This document shows, piece by piece, positions 44,191-52,460 of a stretch of DNA of 64,000 nucleotides (within the stretch, counting starts at the first letter, position 1; each line of letters begins with the position of its first letter). Where the stretch lies: assembly GCF_001613245.1 (NCBI RefSeq), contig NZ_BDBZ01000001.1, positions 434,001-498,000 on the forward strand, written 5' to 3'. Made by a program: the position numbers and the translations under genes. The notes under the pieces were generated by a model that had not been told where the DNA came from, did not search any database, and was given only the letters and a program-made list of their open reading frames with translations. This DNA is from Nocardia speluncae NBRC 108251. Its GTDB lineage: Bacteria > Actinomycetota > Actinomycetes > Mycobacteriales > Mycobacteriaceae.

Positions 44191-45423
44191 ATGACCCAGG
44201 TGACCGACGATTCCGGTACGACCCGCGACCTCGGCGGCTGTCCGGTGTTCCACACCGACTACCGCGCCGAAAGGCCCGCACTGGAAACTCAGCGGTTGCT
44301 CGACGCCGACCGGGAAGCTGCCCGGTTCGCCTGGAACGACTCCACCGAGGAGGGGTTCTGGGTACTGAACCGCTTCGACGATGTGCGCGAAGCCCTCCAG
44401 CGCGATACCGACTTCACCAACGACCAGGTCAGCGCGTTCCACCGCTCCCCGCCACGACAGTTGCTGCCGCAGAACCTCAACCAGCCGGAACATGCCGAGC
44501 TGCGGCGGATCCTGAACCCGTTCTTCGCACCCAAGCTGGTGCGGCGCATCGCCGACCAGGCACAGGACCGCGCCGTCGCGCTCGTCGACGAGATCGCGCC
44601 GCGGGGCGCCGAAGACATCGCGACCGGTTTCGGCATGGTCTACCCGACCGATTTGTTCCTGACACTGCTCGGGCTGCCGGTCGAGGACAGCGCGAAGCTG
44701 CTGCCCTGGGTGGAAGGTCAGTTCCTCGGCTTCTTCAACAGCGATCCGGAGTCCAAACGGGCCGCCGCGCAGACCCGGCGGGAACTCGACGCGTACTTCG
44801 GCGCGGCGATCGCCGAACGCCGCGCGGCACCCGGCGATCCGGCCACCGACCTCGTGACCCGGCTCGTCACCGCGGAATACCAGGGCGCCCCGATCCCGGA
44901 TGACACCATCCTCGCCCTCTGCATGAGCATCATGGCGGCCGGGCTCGACACCACGCGCAGCGCGCTCGGCTACACATTCCTGCACATGGCCACGCACCCG
45001 CAGGACCGGCAGCGACTGCTCGACGAACCCGAGCTGTGGCCGAAGGCAATCGAGGAGATCCTCCGGCTCTACAGCCTGATCATCCAGGACGGCCGTGAGG
45101 CCGCCCGCGACCTCGACTTCCACGGTCTGCCGATCCGTAAGGGCGACCTGGTGTGGCTCGGACTGGCCGGGGCCAACCACGATCCCCGAATCTTCGAGGA
45201 CCCGGACGTCTTCGATCCGGACCGGCCCAACCTCGGCCACCACCTCGGGTTCGGCGCGGGCCACCACCGCTGCCTCGGCATGCATCTGGCGCGCGCGGAA
45301 CTGGTGGTCGCGCTCACCGAATGGCACCGCCGGATCCCGCACTACCGGCTCGCCGACGGCGTGGACTTGCGCGAGCGCGGTAGCCAGTTGCGGTTGCAGC
45401 AGGTCCCACTGGTCTGGGACTGA
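44191..45423 (+). CDS. Cytochrome P450
   Basis: 410 residues. The I-helix SIMAAGLDTTRSALG has the normal acid-Thr pair, the ExxR motif is EEILRL, and the haem loop is FGAGHHRCLGMHLARAEL near residue 365. ATG 44191 has GGAG 6 nt upstream; ATG 44185 is an alternative. It is divergent from the SDR/DUF6282 operon and followed by a strong terminator and the IS607-type element. A 3Fe-4S-type ferredoxin gene of the kind that serves P450s lies beyond the element in convergent orientation. It probably hydroxylates the island's substrate. Confidence 0.93.
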   Translation: MTQVTDDSGTTRDLGGCPVFHTDYRAERPALETQRLLDADREAARFAWNDSTEEGFWVLNRFDDVREALQRDTDFTNDQVSAFHRSPPRQLLPQNLNQPEHAELRRILNPFFAPKLVRRIADQAQDRAVALVDEIAPRGAEDIATGFGMVYPTDLFLTLLGLPVEDSAKLLPWVEGQFLGFFNSDPESKRAAAQTRRELDAYFGAAIAERRAAPGDPATDLVTRLVTAEYQGAPIPDDTILALCMSIMAAGLDTTRSALGYTFLHMATHPQDRQRLLDEPELWPKAIEEILRLYSLIIQDGREAARDLDFHGLPIRKGDLVWLGLAGANHDPRIFEDPDVFDPDRPNLGHHLGFGAGHHRCLGMHLARAELVVALTEWHRRIPHYRLADGVDLRERGSQLRLQQVPLVWD

Positions 45424-45437
45424 CCGGACCACAGCCC

Positions 45438-45474
45438 GGCGGCCCGGCATCCTTCCCCAGGATGCCGGGCCGCC
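45438..45474 (+). terminator. Strong hairpin after the P450 gene
   Basis: Perfect 16-bp inverted repeat (45438-45453 and 45459-45474) with a 5-nt loop, 15 bp after the P450 stop, followed by a CTGTTC stretch. No long T-run is present. Confidence 0.8.
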
Positions 45475-45546
45475 CTGTTCCCGTGGGGTTTGAACTGTTC
45501 TGCGTTTTGTGATTAAACGTGATCGAATGTGTGTTTATGTGAGTGT

Positions 45547-46131
45547 GTGAAGTTGGCTGAGTGGGCGCGGGTTAACGGTGTTCATCCGCAGACCGCGTAC
45601 CGGTGGTTCCGGGAGGACCGGATGCCGGTAGCTGCTCGCCGTCTGGAGTCGGGGACGATCTGGGTGGATGCGGTACCGGCAGATGATGATGCAGCCCGGA
45701 CGGTCGTGTACGTGCGGGTGTCGGCGCATGATCAGCGTGCCGATCTGGACCGGCAGATTGCGCGGATCACCGAGTGGGCCACTGTCAACGGACATTCCGT
45801 CGATGAGGTGGTGTGTGAGGTCGGGTCCGGGTTGAACGGGAAACGGCCGAAGTTGCGGCGCGTCTTGTCGGATCCGTCTGCGATGGTGGTCGTTGTGGAG
45901 CATCGTGATCGCCTGGCCCGTTTCGGAGTCGAGTACCTCGAAGCTGCCCTTGCCGCGCACGGACGCAAGGTCGTAGTCGTCGACCTGGGTGAGACAACCG
46001 ATGATCTGGTGCGGGACATGATCGACGTGCTGACCTCCATGTGTGCCCGCTTGTACGGGCGCCGTGGTGCACGGAATCGGGCCATGCGGGCGATCACCGC
46101 CACCAAGCAAGCCGACGGCGCGGTGTCGTGA
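45547..46131 (+). CDS. tnpA: IS607-type serine recombinase
   Basis: 194 residues. An N-terminal MerR-like helix-turn-helix (KLAEWARVNGVHPQTAYRWFREDRMPV) precedes the resolvase domain, with the nucleophile Ser in VYVRVSAHDQRADLDRQ and the conserved VVEHRDRLARFG. This DNA-binding-first order is specific to IS607. It performs cut-and-paste transposition through a serine-linked intermediate. GTG 45547 is chosen by homology to the usual start MKLSEWAR; a GTG at 45529 is possible. All expected parts are present, so it should be active. Confidence 0.92.
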   Translation: MKLAEWARVNGVHPQTAYRWFREDRMPVAARRLESGTIWVDAVPADDDAARTVVYVRVSAHDQRADLDRQIARITEWATVNGHSVDEVVCEVGSGLNGKRPKLRRVLSDPSAMVVVVEHRDRLARFGVEYLEAALAAHGRKVVVVDLGETTDDLVRDMIDVLTSMCARLYGRRGARNRAMRAITATKQADGAVS

Positions 46132-47606
46132 TTCGAGTGACGCGATTCGAGATTCCGCAGGGGTGGGTGGTGCAGGCGTACCGGTTCGCGCTCGACCCCA
46201 CCCCGGGCCAGAAGCAGGCGTTGGCTTCGCATGCGGGCGGCGGCCGGTTCGCGCACAACCACATGCTCGCTTTGGTGAAAGCGGTTATGGATCAACGGGC
46301 GGCCGAACGCAGCTACGGCATCACCGACGCCGAGCTGACGCCCTCACTGGGGTGGTCGCTGCCAGCGCTGCGTAAGACCTGGAACACCCGGAAAGGCGTG
46401 CATGCGCCGTGGTGGGGCGAGAATTCGAAGGAGGCCTACAACACCGGTCTCGACGGCCTGGCCCGTGGCTTGGATGCCTGGGCGAAGTCCCGTAAGGGTG
46501 AGCGGGCAGGTAAAACAGTCGGGTTCCCGAGGTTCAAGACCGCCCGGGCGCGGCGCAGTGTCCGGTTCACCACCGGAACCATTCGCGTCGAACCGGATCG
46601 GCACCACGTCACCCTGCCGCGGGTGGGCACCATCCGCAGCCACGAGTCCACTCGCAAACTTGCCCGCAGAATCGAGGCCGGGACTGCACGCATCCTGTCC
46701 GCCACAGTGTCCCAGGACTCGTCGACGCGGTGGTACTGCTCGTTCCAGACCCTCGTGGCGGCCGACGCCAAAACTCGACCCGCCCACACGCGACGGTCAC
46801 CGCATCCGGTGGTCGGTGTCGATGTCGGGGTGAAGGCCGACAGCCTCCTCGTCGTCGCCACCGCGAGCGGGGCCGAAGTCACGCGTGTGCCGGCACCGAA
46901 GTCGTTGACCACCGCGCAGACCAGGCTGCGGGTGTTGCAACGCAAGGCCGCCCGCCGTCGCGGCCCCTACGACCAGTCGACGAGGATAAGGCAGCATCCG
47001 TCGAAGCGGTGGCGCCGCACCCAGGCCCGGATCGGGAAAACCCATGCCCGGGCGGCGAACGTGCGCCGGAATGTGTTGCACAAGGCCACCACCGAACTCG
47101 CCCGACAGCATCAGGTGATCGTGGTGGAGACGTTGAATGCGTCCGGTATGCGTAGCAAGGGCGGCGCATACAAGCGGGGTCTCAACCGGGCGTTGTCCGA
47201 TGCCGCGCTCGCCGAGATCCGCCATATGCTGAGCTACAAAACCTGCTGGTATGGCTCCACGTTGGTGGCGGCCGACCGGTATTATCCGAGTTCGAAGTTG
47301 TGTTCGGGGTGTGGTGGGCGAAAGCCAAACCTGACCCTCGCCGAACGCACCTATCAGTGTGAACGCTGCGGCTTGTCGATCGACAGGGATCGTAATGCCG
47401 CGGTCAACCTCGCCCGGCTCGGCGAAACCCACAAGTTGGGTGAACAGAGTCCCGCCGACAGTGGGTCGGTGGCAGGACGTGGAGCTACCCGTGAGTCCGA
47501 GCCTGCGCGAGCAGGCCAGGCAGGAGGCTGTGAAACGTCAACCCGGCACAACCCACATCGGGTTGATCAGACCGGGACCGTCGTCTCGCAAGGGACGGCT
47601 GCCTGA
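46128..47606 (+). CDS. tnpB: TnpB RNA-guided endonuclease of an IS607-type element
   Basis: 492 residues from a GTG overlapping the tnpA stop. RuvC-like catalytic residues are all visible: Asp232 (VVGVDVGVKAD), Glu334 (VIVVETLNASGM) and Asp in IDRDRNAAVNLAR (419-430). A zinc ribbon with C392-x2-C395 and C411-x2-C414 sits before the last motif. The N-terminal QAYRFALDPTPGQKQAL is the usual TnpB opening. The tail of about 60 residues after the last RuvC motif is Ser/Gly/Ala/Arg-rich; its DNA probably doubles as the guide-RNA scaffold. TnpB proteins cut DNA next to a target-adjacent motif under RNA guidance and promote element retention. Confidence 0.92.
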   Translation: MIRVTRFEIPQGWVVQAYRFALDPTPGQKQALASHAGGGRFAHNHMLALVKAVMDQRAAERSYGITDAELTPSLGWSLPALRKTWNTRKGVHAPWWGENSKEAYNTGLDGLARGLDAWAKSRKGERAGKTVGFPRFKTARARRSVRFTTGTIRVEPDRHHVTLPRVGTIRSHESTRKLARRIEAGTARILSATVSQDSSTRWYCSFQTLVAADAKTRPAHTRRSPHPVVGVDVGVKADSLLVVATASGAEVTRVPAPKSLTTAQTRLRVLQRKAARRRGPYDQSTRIRQHPSKRWRRTQARIGKTHARAANVRRNVLHKATTELARQHQVIVVETLNASGMRSKGGAYKRGLNRALSDAALAEIRHMLSYKTCWYGSTLVAADRYYPSSKLCSGCGGRKPNLTLAERTYQCERCGLSIDRDRNAAVNLARLGETHKLGEQSPADSGSVAGRGATRESEPARAGQAGGCETSTRHNPHRVDQTGTVVSQGTAA

Positions 47607-47646
47607 TGAGAGAGCATGCTCACGATTGCTCACCAAAAGGCAACGG

Positions 47647-47859
47647 TTACGACTCGCGGACGACGATGGCCGTCTCGGGACATGCCTGCGCCGCGGCTTC
47701 CGCCTCTGTGGTCAACCCGCCGGGGACTTCCCAGGTTTGCCCGCGCTCGACCACGAATCCTTCGTCGTCATCGGTCAGCAGTCGCTCCGCCACGGCATAA
47801 CACCGGCCGTGCCCCATACAGCGGCCCGCTTCGATCGAAATGAACATCGACTTCCTCAC
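47647..47859 (-). CDS. P450-type [3Fe-4S] ferredoxin
   Basis: 70 residues. CMGHGRCYAVAERLL has C-x2-H-x2-C, where His replaces the Cys of a four-Cys cluster motif, and ACPETAI supplies the final C-P. This single-cluster C-x2-H-x2-C-xn-CP pattern is typical of actinobacterial ferredoxins that feed P450s. It is convergent with the P450 gene at 44,191, from which it is separated only by the IS607-type element, and upstream-adjacent to the MFS gene's 3' end (125 bp). The element's insertion 40 bp past its stop leaves the coding sequence complete. Confidence 0.9.
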   Translation of the reverse strand: MRKSMFISIEAGRCMGHGRCYAVAERLLTDDDEGFVVERGQTWEVPGGLTTEAEAAAQACPETAIVVRES

Positions 47860-47984
47860 CCTTCTTCCGGATCTGCCCCGCCCCGTCCGGCCAGGACTGG
47901 AGCAGACGCGGCTTCGAAATATCAGGCGGGCAACAACACCGGCCGCGCCCGGCGCAACTCACCCGCAGCACTTGGCGCCAGACT

Positions 47985-49424
47985 TCAGATCGCCTCATCA
48001 GTGGCGGACTTGGGAGCCCGGATGAGCGCGACGAGTAGCAGGCCGACCACCGAAACCCCGGCTCCGATCAGCCAGCCGAGCTGGAAGCTGTGCTCGGCGG
48101 GGACTTCCGCCTGACCGATCCTGATCACCTCGGCCGTGAGCACTCCGCTGATCGCCGCACTGCCGATGGCACCGCCGAGCGGCGCGCTGATCTGGCCGAT
48201 ACTCGCCGCCGTGGCGACCTCGTCGGCGCGCAGGGCAGTAATGAAGGTCAGGTAGGCGCTGGCCGAGGCGAGCCCGTAGGAGAGACCGACAATGACCGGC
48301 CACACCCACAGCTGCCATGCCGAATCGTGAACGAACGCCAGCAGCAGCATCCCGATCGTGCACCCGGTGAACGCCAGCAGGCACATCACCCGCGCGGGCA
48401 CGAACCGGCTGAGCCGCCCGGCCGAGGCGCTGCCCACGACGATCCCGATGCAGAACATCAGCATCAGCAGGCCGCTGGTCAGGGCGCTGTACCCGAAACC
48501 GAAGCCGGCCGACGCCGGGGTTTCGGTGAATTTCGGCAGGGTAAAATTCATGATCCAGGCGAGCATTCCGGCCAGGAAGAACACCAGCCAGCCGCGGAGG
48601 AAATTCATATTCCGCAGCGCCTTGGTGTTCACCAGCGGCGCCGGCACCCGCGATTCGACAACCCACCAGGCCGCCACCGCCACAATGCCGCACAGCAACG
48701 GGACCAGCACCGCCGGCGATGTCCAGCCCCACTGCGAGCCCATGCTGAGCGGCACCAGGATCAGGGCGAGAGCGGCGGTCAGCAACAGCCCGCCGAACCA
48801 GTCGACCCGCCCGCGGCCCGGTCCGTCCTGGCGCGGGATGGTGGCGAGCGCGCCGGCGATCCCGATGATGCCGAGCACCGCGAGGACGCCGAACACCGCC
48901 CGCCAATCGACCTGCACGGTATCGGTCAGCAGTCCGCCGACGGCGAACGACAGCCCGGCCGCGACCCCTTCAGCAGCCGCGATCCAGGACAGTACGACGG
49001 TCAACGTCCGGCCGGACAGGTTGGCCCGGGCGATCGCCAGCGCGAGCGCGATCGCACCCAGGGTGAACCCGCCGATGAACCGGCCGACCAGCAATACCGT
49101 CATATTCGGGGCGACCGCCCCGAGAATGCTGCCGAAAGTCAGCAGACCCATCGTCACCACCGTGGTGCGCCGCTGCCCGAACAGCGACGCGACCGGTGGG
49201 AGCAGGGCGGTGCCGATCGCGCCGCTGAGCGAACCGATGATGACGACCCAGTTGAGCAGGCCGCCGGTCGCCCCGAATTCCGCCCCGATCTGGCCGAGTA
49301 GCTTGAGCGGGATGGTCATTACCAGGGTGGCCAGGATGACGCAGTAGCCGATCATCACGACCAGTCCGCGCGGCATTGCGGCCGGCGCGTCACTGTGGTG
49401 CGAACCCTTGATGGTTGTGGTCAT
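47985..49424 (-). CDS. MFS transporter (DHA2-like)
   Basis: 479 residues with 12-14 hydrophobic helices. The motif-A-like loop is VASLFGQRRTTVVTMG, and the second domain starts around WGWTSPAVLVPLL. It is a proton-driven drug/solute transporter of the major facilitator superfamily. The start ATG 49424 shares its A with the TGA of the LLM oxidoreductase gene (TGATG), so both are translated together. In this setting it may import the pathway substrate or export products; the direction is not readable. Confidence 0.88.
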   Translation of the reverse strand: MTTTIKGSHHSDAPAAMPRGLVVMIGYCVILATLVMTIPLKLLGQIGAEFGATGGLLNWVVIIGSLSGAIGTALLPPVASLFGQRRTTVVTMGLLTFGSILGAVAPNMTVLLVGRFIGGFTLGAIALALAIARANLSGRTLTVVLSWIAAAEGVAAGLSFAVGGLLTDTVQVDWRAVFGVLAVLGIIGIAGALATIPRQDGPGRGRVDWFGGLLLTAALALILVPLSMGSQWGWTSPAVLVPLLCGIVAVAAWWVVESRVPAPLVNTKALRNMNFLRGWLVFFLAGMLAWIMNFTLPKFTETPASAGFGFGYSALTSGLLMLMFCIGIVVGSASAGRLSRFVPARVMCLLAFTGCTIGMLLLAFVHDSAWQLWVWPVIVGLSYGLASASAYLTFITALRADEVATAASIGQISAPLGGAIGSAAISGVLTAEVIRIGQAEVPAEHSFQLGWLIGAGVSVVGLLLVALIRAPKSATDEAI

Positions 49425-50455
49425 CACGCCGCCTCTCCGGTGCGTTCCTGGGCCGCCGGGCGATACCCGAGCGTGACGAGTCGCGGCAGGACATCGGTTT
49501 CGAACAGGCGCAGACTGCGCCACCCCGCCTCCAGCGGCAGCCCGCCCATCAGCGGCTGGAACACCAATTCCGTGTCCGGGCCCAGCTTCTCGCACAGCGC
49601 TACGCATTCATCGGGCGTGACCACGCGAATATTCGGGTCCGTCTGCAAGTCGGCCAATCCCGCGGCGGGGCGGTAGGCGGTGGTGCCCACGCCGCGCTCC
49701 CGCGCCCAGTTCGCGTTGGCGTTCGTCGTGTACAGCACATGCGGTGCGACGGTTTCCCAGTCGCGCGCCGGATCGTCGGAGACGAACAGGAACAGCGGGC
49801 CGCTCACCGGACCGCGCGGGGGTACCGGTTCACCGAGACGTTTGCGCTCGGTGGCATAGATTTCGTACAGCCGGTCCTTTTCGGAACCGGCCGGGCGGTA
49901 CCCGTCGCCGATCCGGGCCGCGCGGATCGCCGAGGCCTCGGCCGAACCACCGATGTAGAGCTCCGGTCCCGCGGGGCGCGCGGGCCGGGGCCGGACCAGC
50001 ACCCGTTCGCCACGGAATTCGAACTCCTCACCGGTCCACGCCTGCCGCAGCACCTCGACGATTTCCTCGAGGCGCTGTACGCGCCGGCGGCGGTCGACAC
50101 CGAACATCCGGTATTCGCCGTCGCGGTAGCCGAGACCGAGCGTCACCTCGAGCCGCCCACCGCCGACCAGGTCCAGCGCGGCGAGATCTTCGGCCAGCCG
50201 CAGCGGGTGGTGCAGCACCGCGACGAGCGCGGACAGATGCACCCGCAGCCGGCGGGTCCGGCCGAGTATCGCCGAGCCCAGGATCATCGGCGCCGCACAG
50301 TAGCCGTCGTCGGCGCCGTGATGTTCGGCGAGGTACACCGTTTCGAATCCGAGTTCGTCCGCCCAGGCGGCGTGGTCGAGCGCCGCGGTGTACTGCTCGG
50401 GACTGCCCACCCCGATATCGGGCGCCCGCATGTCATAGCGTAAGGCCAGCTTCAC
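49424..50455 (-). CDS. LLM-class flavin/F420-dependent oxidoreductase
   Basis: 343 residues. LGFETVYLAEHHGADDGYCAAPMIL, RLRVHLSALVAVLHHPLRLAEDLAALDLVGGGRLEVTLGLGYRDGEY and GPELYIGGSAEAS are standard luciferase-family segments. It is closer to FMN-type luciferase-like monooxygenases than the other two LLM proteins of the window (EHH near residue 45). The start is GTG 50455 with GGAG 6 nt upstream. It is co-translated with the MFS transporter gene. Substrate unknown; possibly a Baeyer-Villiger-like or hydroxylating step. Confidence 0.88.
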   Translation of the reverse strand: MKLALRYDMRAPDIGVGSPEQYTAALDHAAWADELGFETVYLAEHHGADDGYCAAPMILGSAILGRTRRLRVHLSALVAVLHHPLRLAEDLAALDLVGGGRLEVTLGLGYRDGEYRMFGVDRRRRVQRLEEIVEVLRQAWTGEEFEFRGERVLVRPRPARPAGPELYIGGSAEASAIRAARIGDGYRPAGSEKDRLYEIYATERKRLGEPVPPRGPVSGPLFLFVSDDPARDWETVAPHVLYTTNANANWARERGVGTTAYRPAAGLADLQTDPNIRVVTPDECVALCEKLGPDTELVFQPLMGGLPLEAGWRSLRLFETDVLPRLVTLGYRPAAQERTGEAA

Positions 50456-50702
50456 GTCGCACTCCGTTCAATTGCAGGGCGGCACCGGTTTTCGCGATTG
50501 CCGCCCTGGCGGCCGGCAGTGGAACCGGCCTTCACTCTTCCTCGCCCCCGGATCCGCCCCGACGCGGCAGATCCAGGAGGACCATAGCAACCATGCGCAT
50601 GATTATGAAGGAAAATGACATTCTCGACCGCCGGAGCCGCTCTTCGGGGCCGTAGGTCAGGCGAGCCCGCAGACCGGTGCGTCACCGGCACCTCGACCCG
50701 AC
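50456..50702. other. Intergenic region with GCATGATT element
   Basis: About 245 bp between the LLM gene and the SnoaL-like gene. It contains GCATGATT at 50597-50604, the element shared with other island promoters, in a short AT-rich patch. A 20-codon frame (ATG 50593 to TAG 50655) with AGGAGG upstream reads rightward but has no recognisable product. Confidence 0.4.
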
Positions 50703-51173
50703 TCAGCGAACAACAGGCTCACCCGACCACCCCCTCACCAGGTCGGTGCTCATTTCGACCACCACGACCTTCTCCACGAACCGCGGCCGGTCGCTGCCGA
50801 CATCCACGAGATCGTCGTAGCTCCCCCATCCAAGGACCAAACGCCCGGCCCCGGTCCCGGTGAAGAAGAACTGGGATTGCACCCGCACCCTGGAATCGCC
50901 ACGCCAGGCGGTACGCACATTGGCAATGAAATGGCGTTTCACCGACGGATCGGCGGCGAATGCCGATTCGAAGAATTTCCGGATCTCCGCGACCCCACGG
51001 GCGGTCCGCGAGGGCGTGGTGAGCACGGCATCGGGCGCGAACAGCGCCGTCACGGTCTCGGGGTCCGGGTCGTCGAGCGTTCGCGCGTAGGCATGCACGT
51101 GGTCGCGGGCGATCTCGATCGCCTGCAGCCTGCGCACGTGTTCGCGCAGTTCGGCCAGTTCACCGTCGCTCAT
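50703..51173 (-). CDS. SnoaL/NTF2-like protein
   Basis: 156 residues. IEIARDHVHAYARTLDDPDPETVTALFAPDAVLTTPSRTARGVAEIRKFF is the usual start of a SnoaL_4-type domain, and VKRHFIANVRTAW carries the His of the pocket. Such proteins serve as small-ring hydratases, isomerases or dehydratases on polycyclic substrates or as binding proteins. ATG 51173 (MSDGELAEL) is chosen. It is divergent from the FadR-type GntR gene. It fits the island's presumed polycyclic substrate, but no catalytic residues can be assigned. Confidence 0.8.
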   Translation of the reverse strand: MSDGELAELREHVRRLQAIEIARDHVHAYARTLDDPDPETVTALFAPDAVLTTPSRTARGVAEIRKFFESAFAADPSVKRHFIANVRTAWRGDSRVRVQSQFFFTGTGAGRLVLGWGSYDDLVDVGSDRPRFVEKVVVVEMSTDLVRGWSGEPVVR

Positions 51174-51238
51174 GACCGCCTCCTCGTGATCATCCGGTCG
51201 CCACGAACTCGCCACGAACCCCTGGCGCTAATCCCTGC

Positions 51239-51246
51239 ACATGAAT
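51239..51246. promoter_or_regulatory. ACATGAAT element in the GntR/SnoaL divergent promoter
   Basis: ACATGAAT, a one-base variant of the GCATGA(A/T)T element, lies in the 131-bp divergent region, 59 bp before the GntR start. An imperfect dyad (CCCTGCACAT ... ATGTAGGG, about 51234-51263) surrounds it. Confidence 0.35.
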
Positions 51247-51304
51247 AGCATTGAATGTAGGGTGTGGGAACAGCAAGCACAAGAGCCACGTCAGGGGAGA
51301 ACAG

Positions 51305-52036
51305 ATGACCGCTACCGAACGACCGAAGAAGACTGCGCTGCTCGTGGCACAGCGCATCGTCGAGGACATCAACCGTCGGGGTAACCAGGCCGGGGATCGC
51401 TTGCCCCCGGAGAAAGCCATGCTGGAGGCCTACGATGTCGGCCGCGGGACCCTCCGCGAATCACTGCGGTTCCTCGAACTCCAGGGCGTCATCACGCTCA
51501 AGCCCGGCCCCAGCGGCGGCCCGATCCTGCAACAGCCCGACAGCTCCGCACTGGCCACCTCGCTGAGCTTGCTGCTGCAGTTCCAGCAGGCCCCGTTCCA
51601 GACGGTGATCGAGACCCGCGCGGCGCTGGAGCCCCATATGGCCCGGCTGGCCGCTGAGCGGATGGACGAGAAGGATATCGCGACGCTGATCGAGATCGTG
51701 GAGCTCGAACAGGAGAACCTGAACGACCACACGGGATTCCTCAGCCAGACCCGGCGCTTCCACACCGCCGTGGCCCAGGGTTCCGGAAACCTCGTCTTCG
51801 CCTCGCTGTTCATCGCGCTGTTCGACATTCTCGACGGCGCCGCGGTCGGCGTCGAATATCCGGACCGGCAGCGGAAGCTGACCGTCGAGATCCATTCCTC
51901 CATCGCCACCGCGATCTCCGAACGCGATCTCGACCGCGCCGAGGAACTGATGACCACACATATGCAGGCGCTGGCCGGCTACACCAAGAAGAACTACGCC
52001 GAGGCGCTGGCGGCGACCGTGACCTGGAAGATGTGA
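51305..52036 (+). CDS. FadR-type GntR transcriptional regulator
   Basis: 243 residues. The N-terminal winged helix (AQRIVEDINRRGNQAGDRLPPEKAMLEAYDVGRGTLRESLRFLELQGVI) is followed by an FCD effector domain with METAL-binding-type residues (ETRAALEPHMARLAAERM; TRRFHTAVAQGSGN; HSSIATAISERD). It is the first gene of a rightward operon with the DUF35 and thiolase-like genes (1-bp gap). It is a good candidate for the regulator of the wider island, where a related promoter element recurs. The ligand is probably an acyl-CoA or organic acid (inference). Confidence 0.92.
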   Translation: MTATERPKKTALLVAQRIVEDINRRGNQAGDRLPPEKAMLEAYDVGRGTLRESLRFLELQGVITLKPGPSGGPILQQPDSSALATSLSLLLQFQQAPFQTVIETRAALEPHMARLAAERMDEKDIATLIEIVELEQENLNDHTGFLSQTRRFHTAVAQGSGNLVFASLFIALFDILDGAAVGVEYPDRQRKLTVEIHSSIATAISERDLDRAEELMTTHMQALAGYTKKNYAEALAATVTWKM

Positions 52037-52037
52037 G

Positions 52038-52460
52038 ATGACACCAGCAACCACCCGCCCGGTGCCCTTCCCCGACGATGTGACCGAAGGCTTCTGGGAC
52101 AGCATCCGCGCGCATACGCTCAGCATTCAGCGGTGCGCCCGGTGTTCGCGGTTCAACCACGCCCCGAGCCTGACGTGTCCCGCCTGCGGTAGCGAGGACC
52201 TCCGCTACGAGCCGGTCTCCGGCCGCGGAACAGTGCACAGCTACACCGTTCTGGAGGACCCCCCGGGCCCCGGTTTCGCGACGCTGGTGCCGCTCGTGGT
52301 CGTCGTCGTGGAACTGGTGGAACAGACCGGACTGCTGATGGTGGCCAACCTGCTCGGCGCCGGCCCGGCCGAGGTGCGGATCGGCGCCGAGGTCGAAGTG
52401 AGTTTCGAAGAGGTCTCCGAGGACTGCGTGTTACCGCAGTTCCGGCCGGCGGGAGGGTGA
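52038..52460 (+). CDS. DUF35 OB-fold/zinc-ribbon protein
   Basis: 140 residues. FWDSIRAHTLSIQRCARCSRFNHAPSLTCPACGS shows the helix and rubredoxin-like zinc ribbon (two C-x2-C pairs); VSGRGTVHSYTVLEDPP begins the OB-fold. In steroid side-chain degradation, DUF35 domains pair with thiolase-like aldolases or hydratases. The next gene, overlapping by 4 bp, encodes just such a thiolase-like protein, so the two probably form one complex. It lies in one operon with the GntR regulator. Confidence 0.88.
   Translation: MTPATTRPVPFPDDVTEGFWDSIRAHTLSIQRCARCSRFNHAPSLTCPACGSEDLRYEPVSGRGTVHSYTVLEDPPGPGFATLVPLVVVVVELVEQTGLLMVANLLGAGPAEVRIGAEVEVSFEEVSEDCVLPQFRPAGG

Larger units (their letters stand above)
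45500..47640 (+). mobile_element. IS607-family insertion sequence (tnpA + tnpB)
   Basis: A serine recombinase gene and a tnpB gene overlapping by 4 bp (GTGA), bounded by the P450 terminator on the left and the ferredoxin gene on the right. IS607 elements lack terminal inverted repeats and target duplications, so the ends given are approximate. The right end should lie within about 40 bp after tnpB, where GAGCATGCTC (47612-47621) forms a short palindrome. In related elements the guide (omega) RNA comes from the tnpB 3' end and right end. Both genes appear intact. Confidence 0.85.

Noticed and set aside
50593..50655. Short peptide frame MRMIMKENDILDRRSRSSGP with AGGAGG upstream
   Set aside because: No downstream gene on that strand, no recognisable peptide family (not a mycofactocin precursor); kept only as a remark on the intergenic region.
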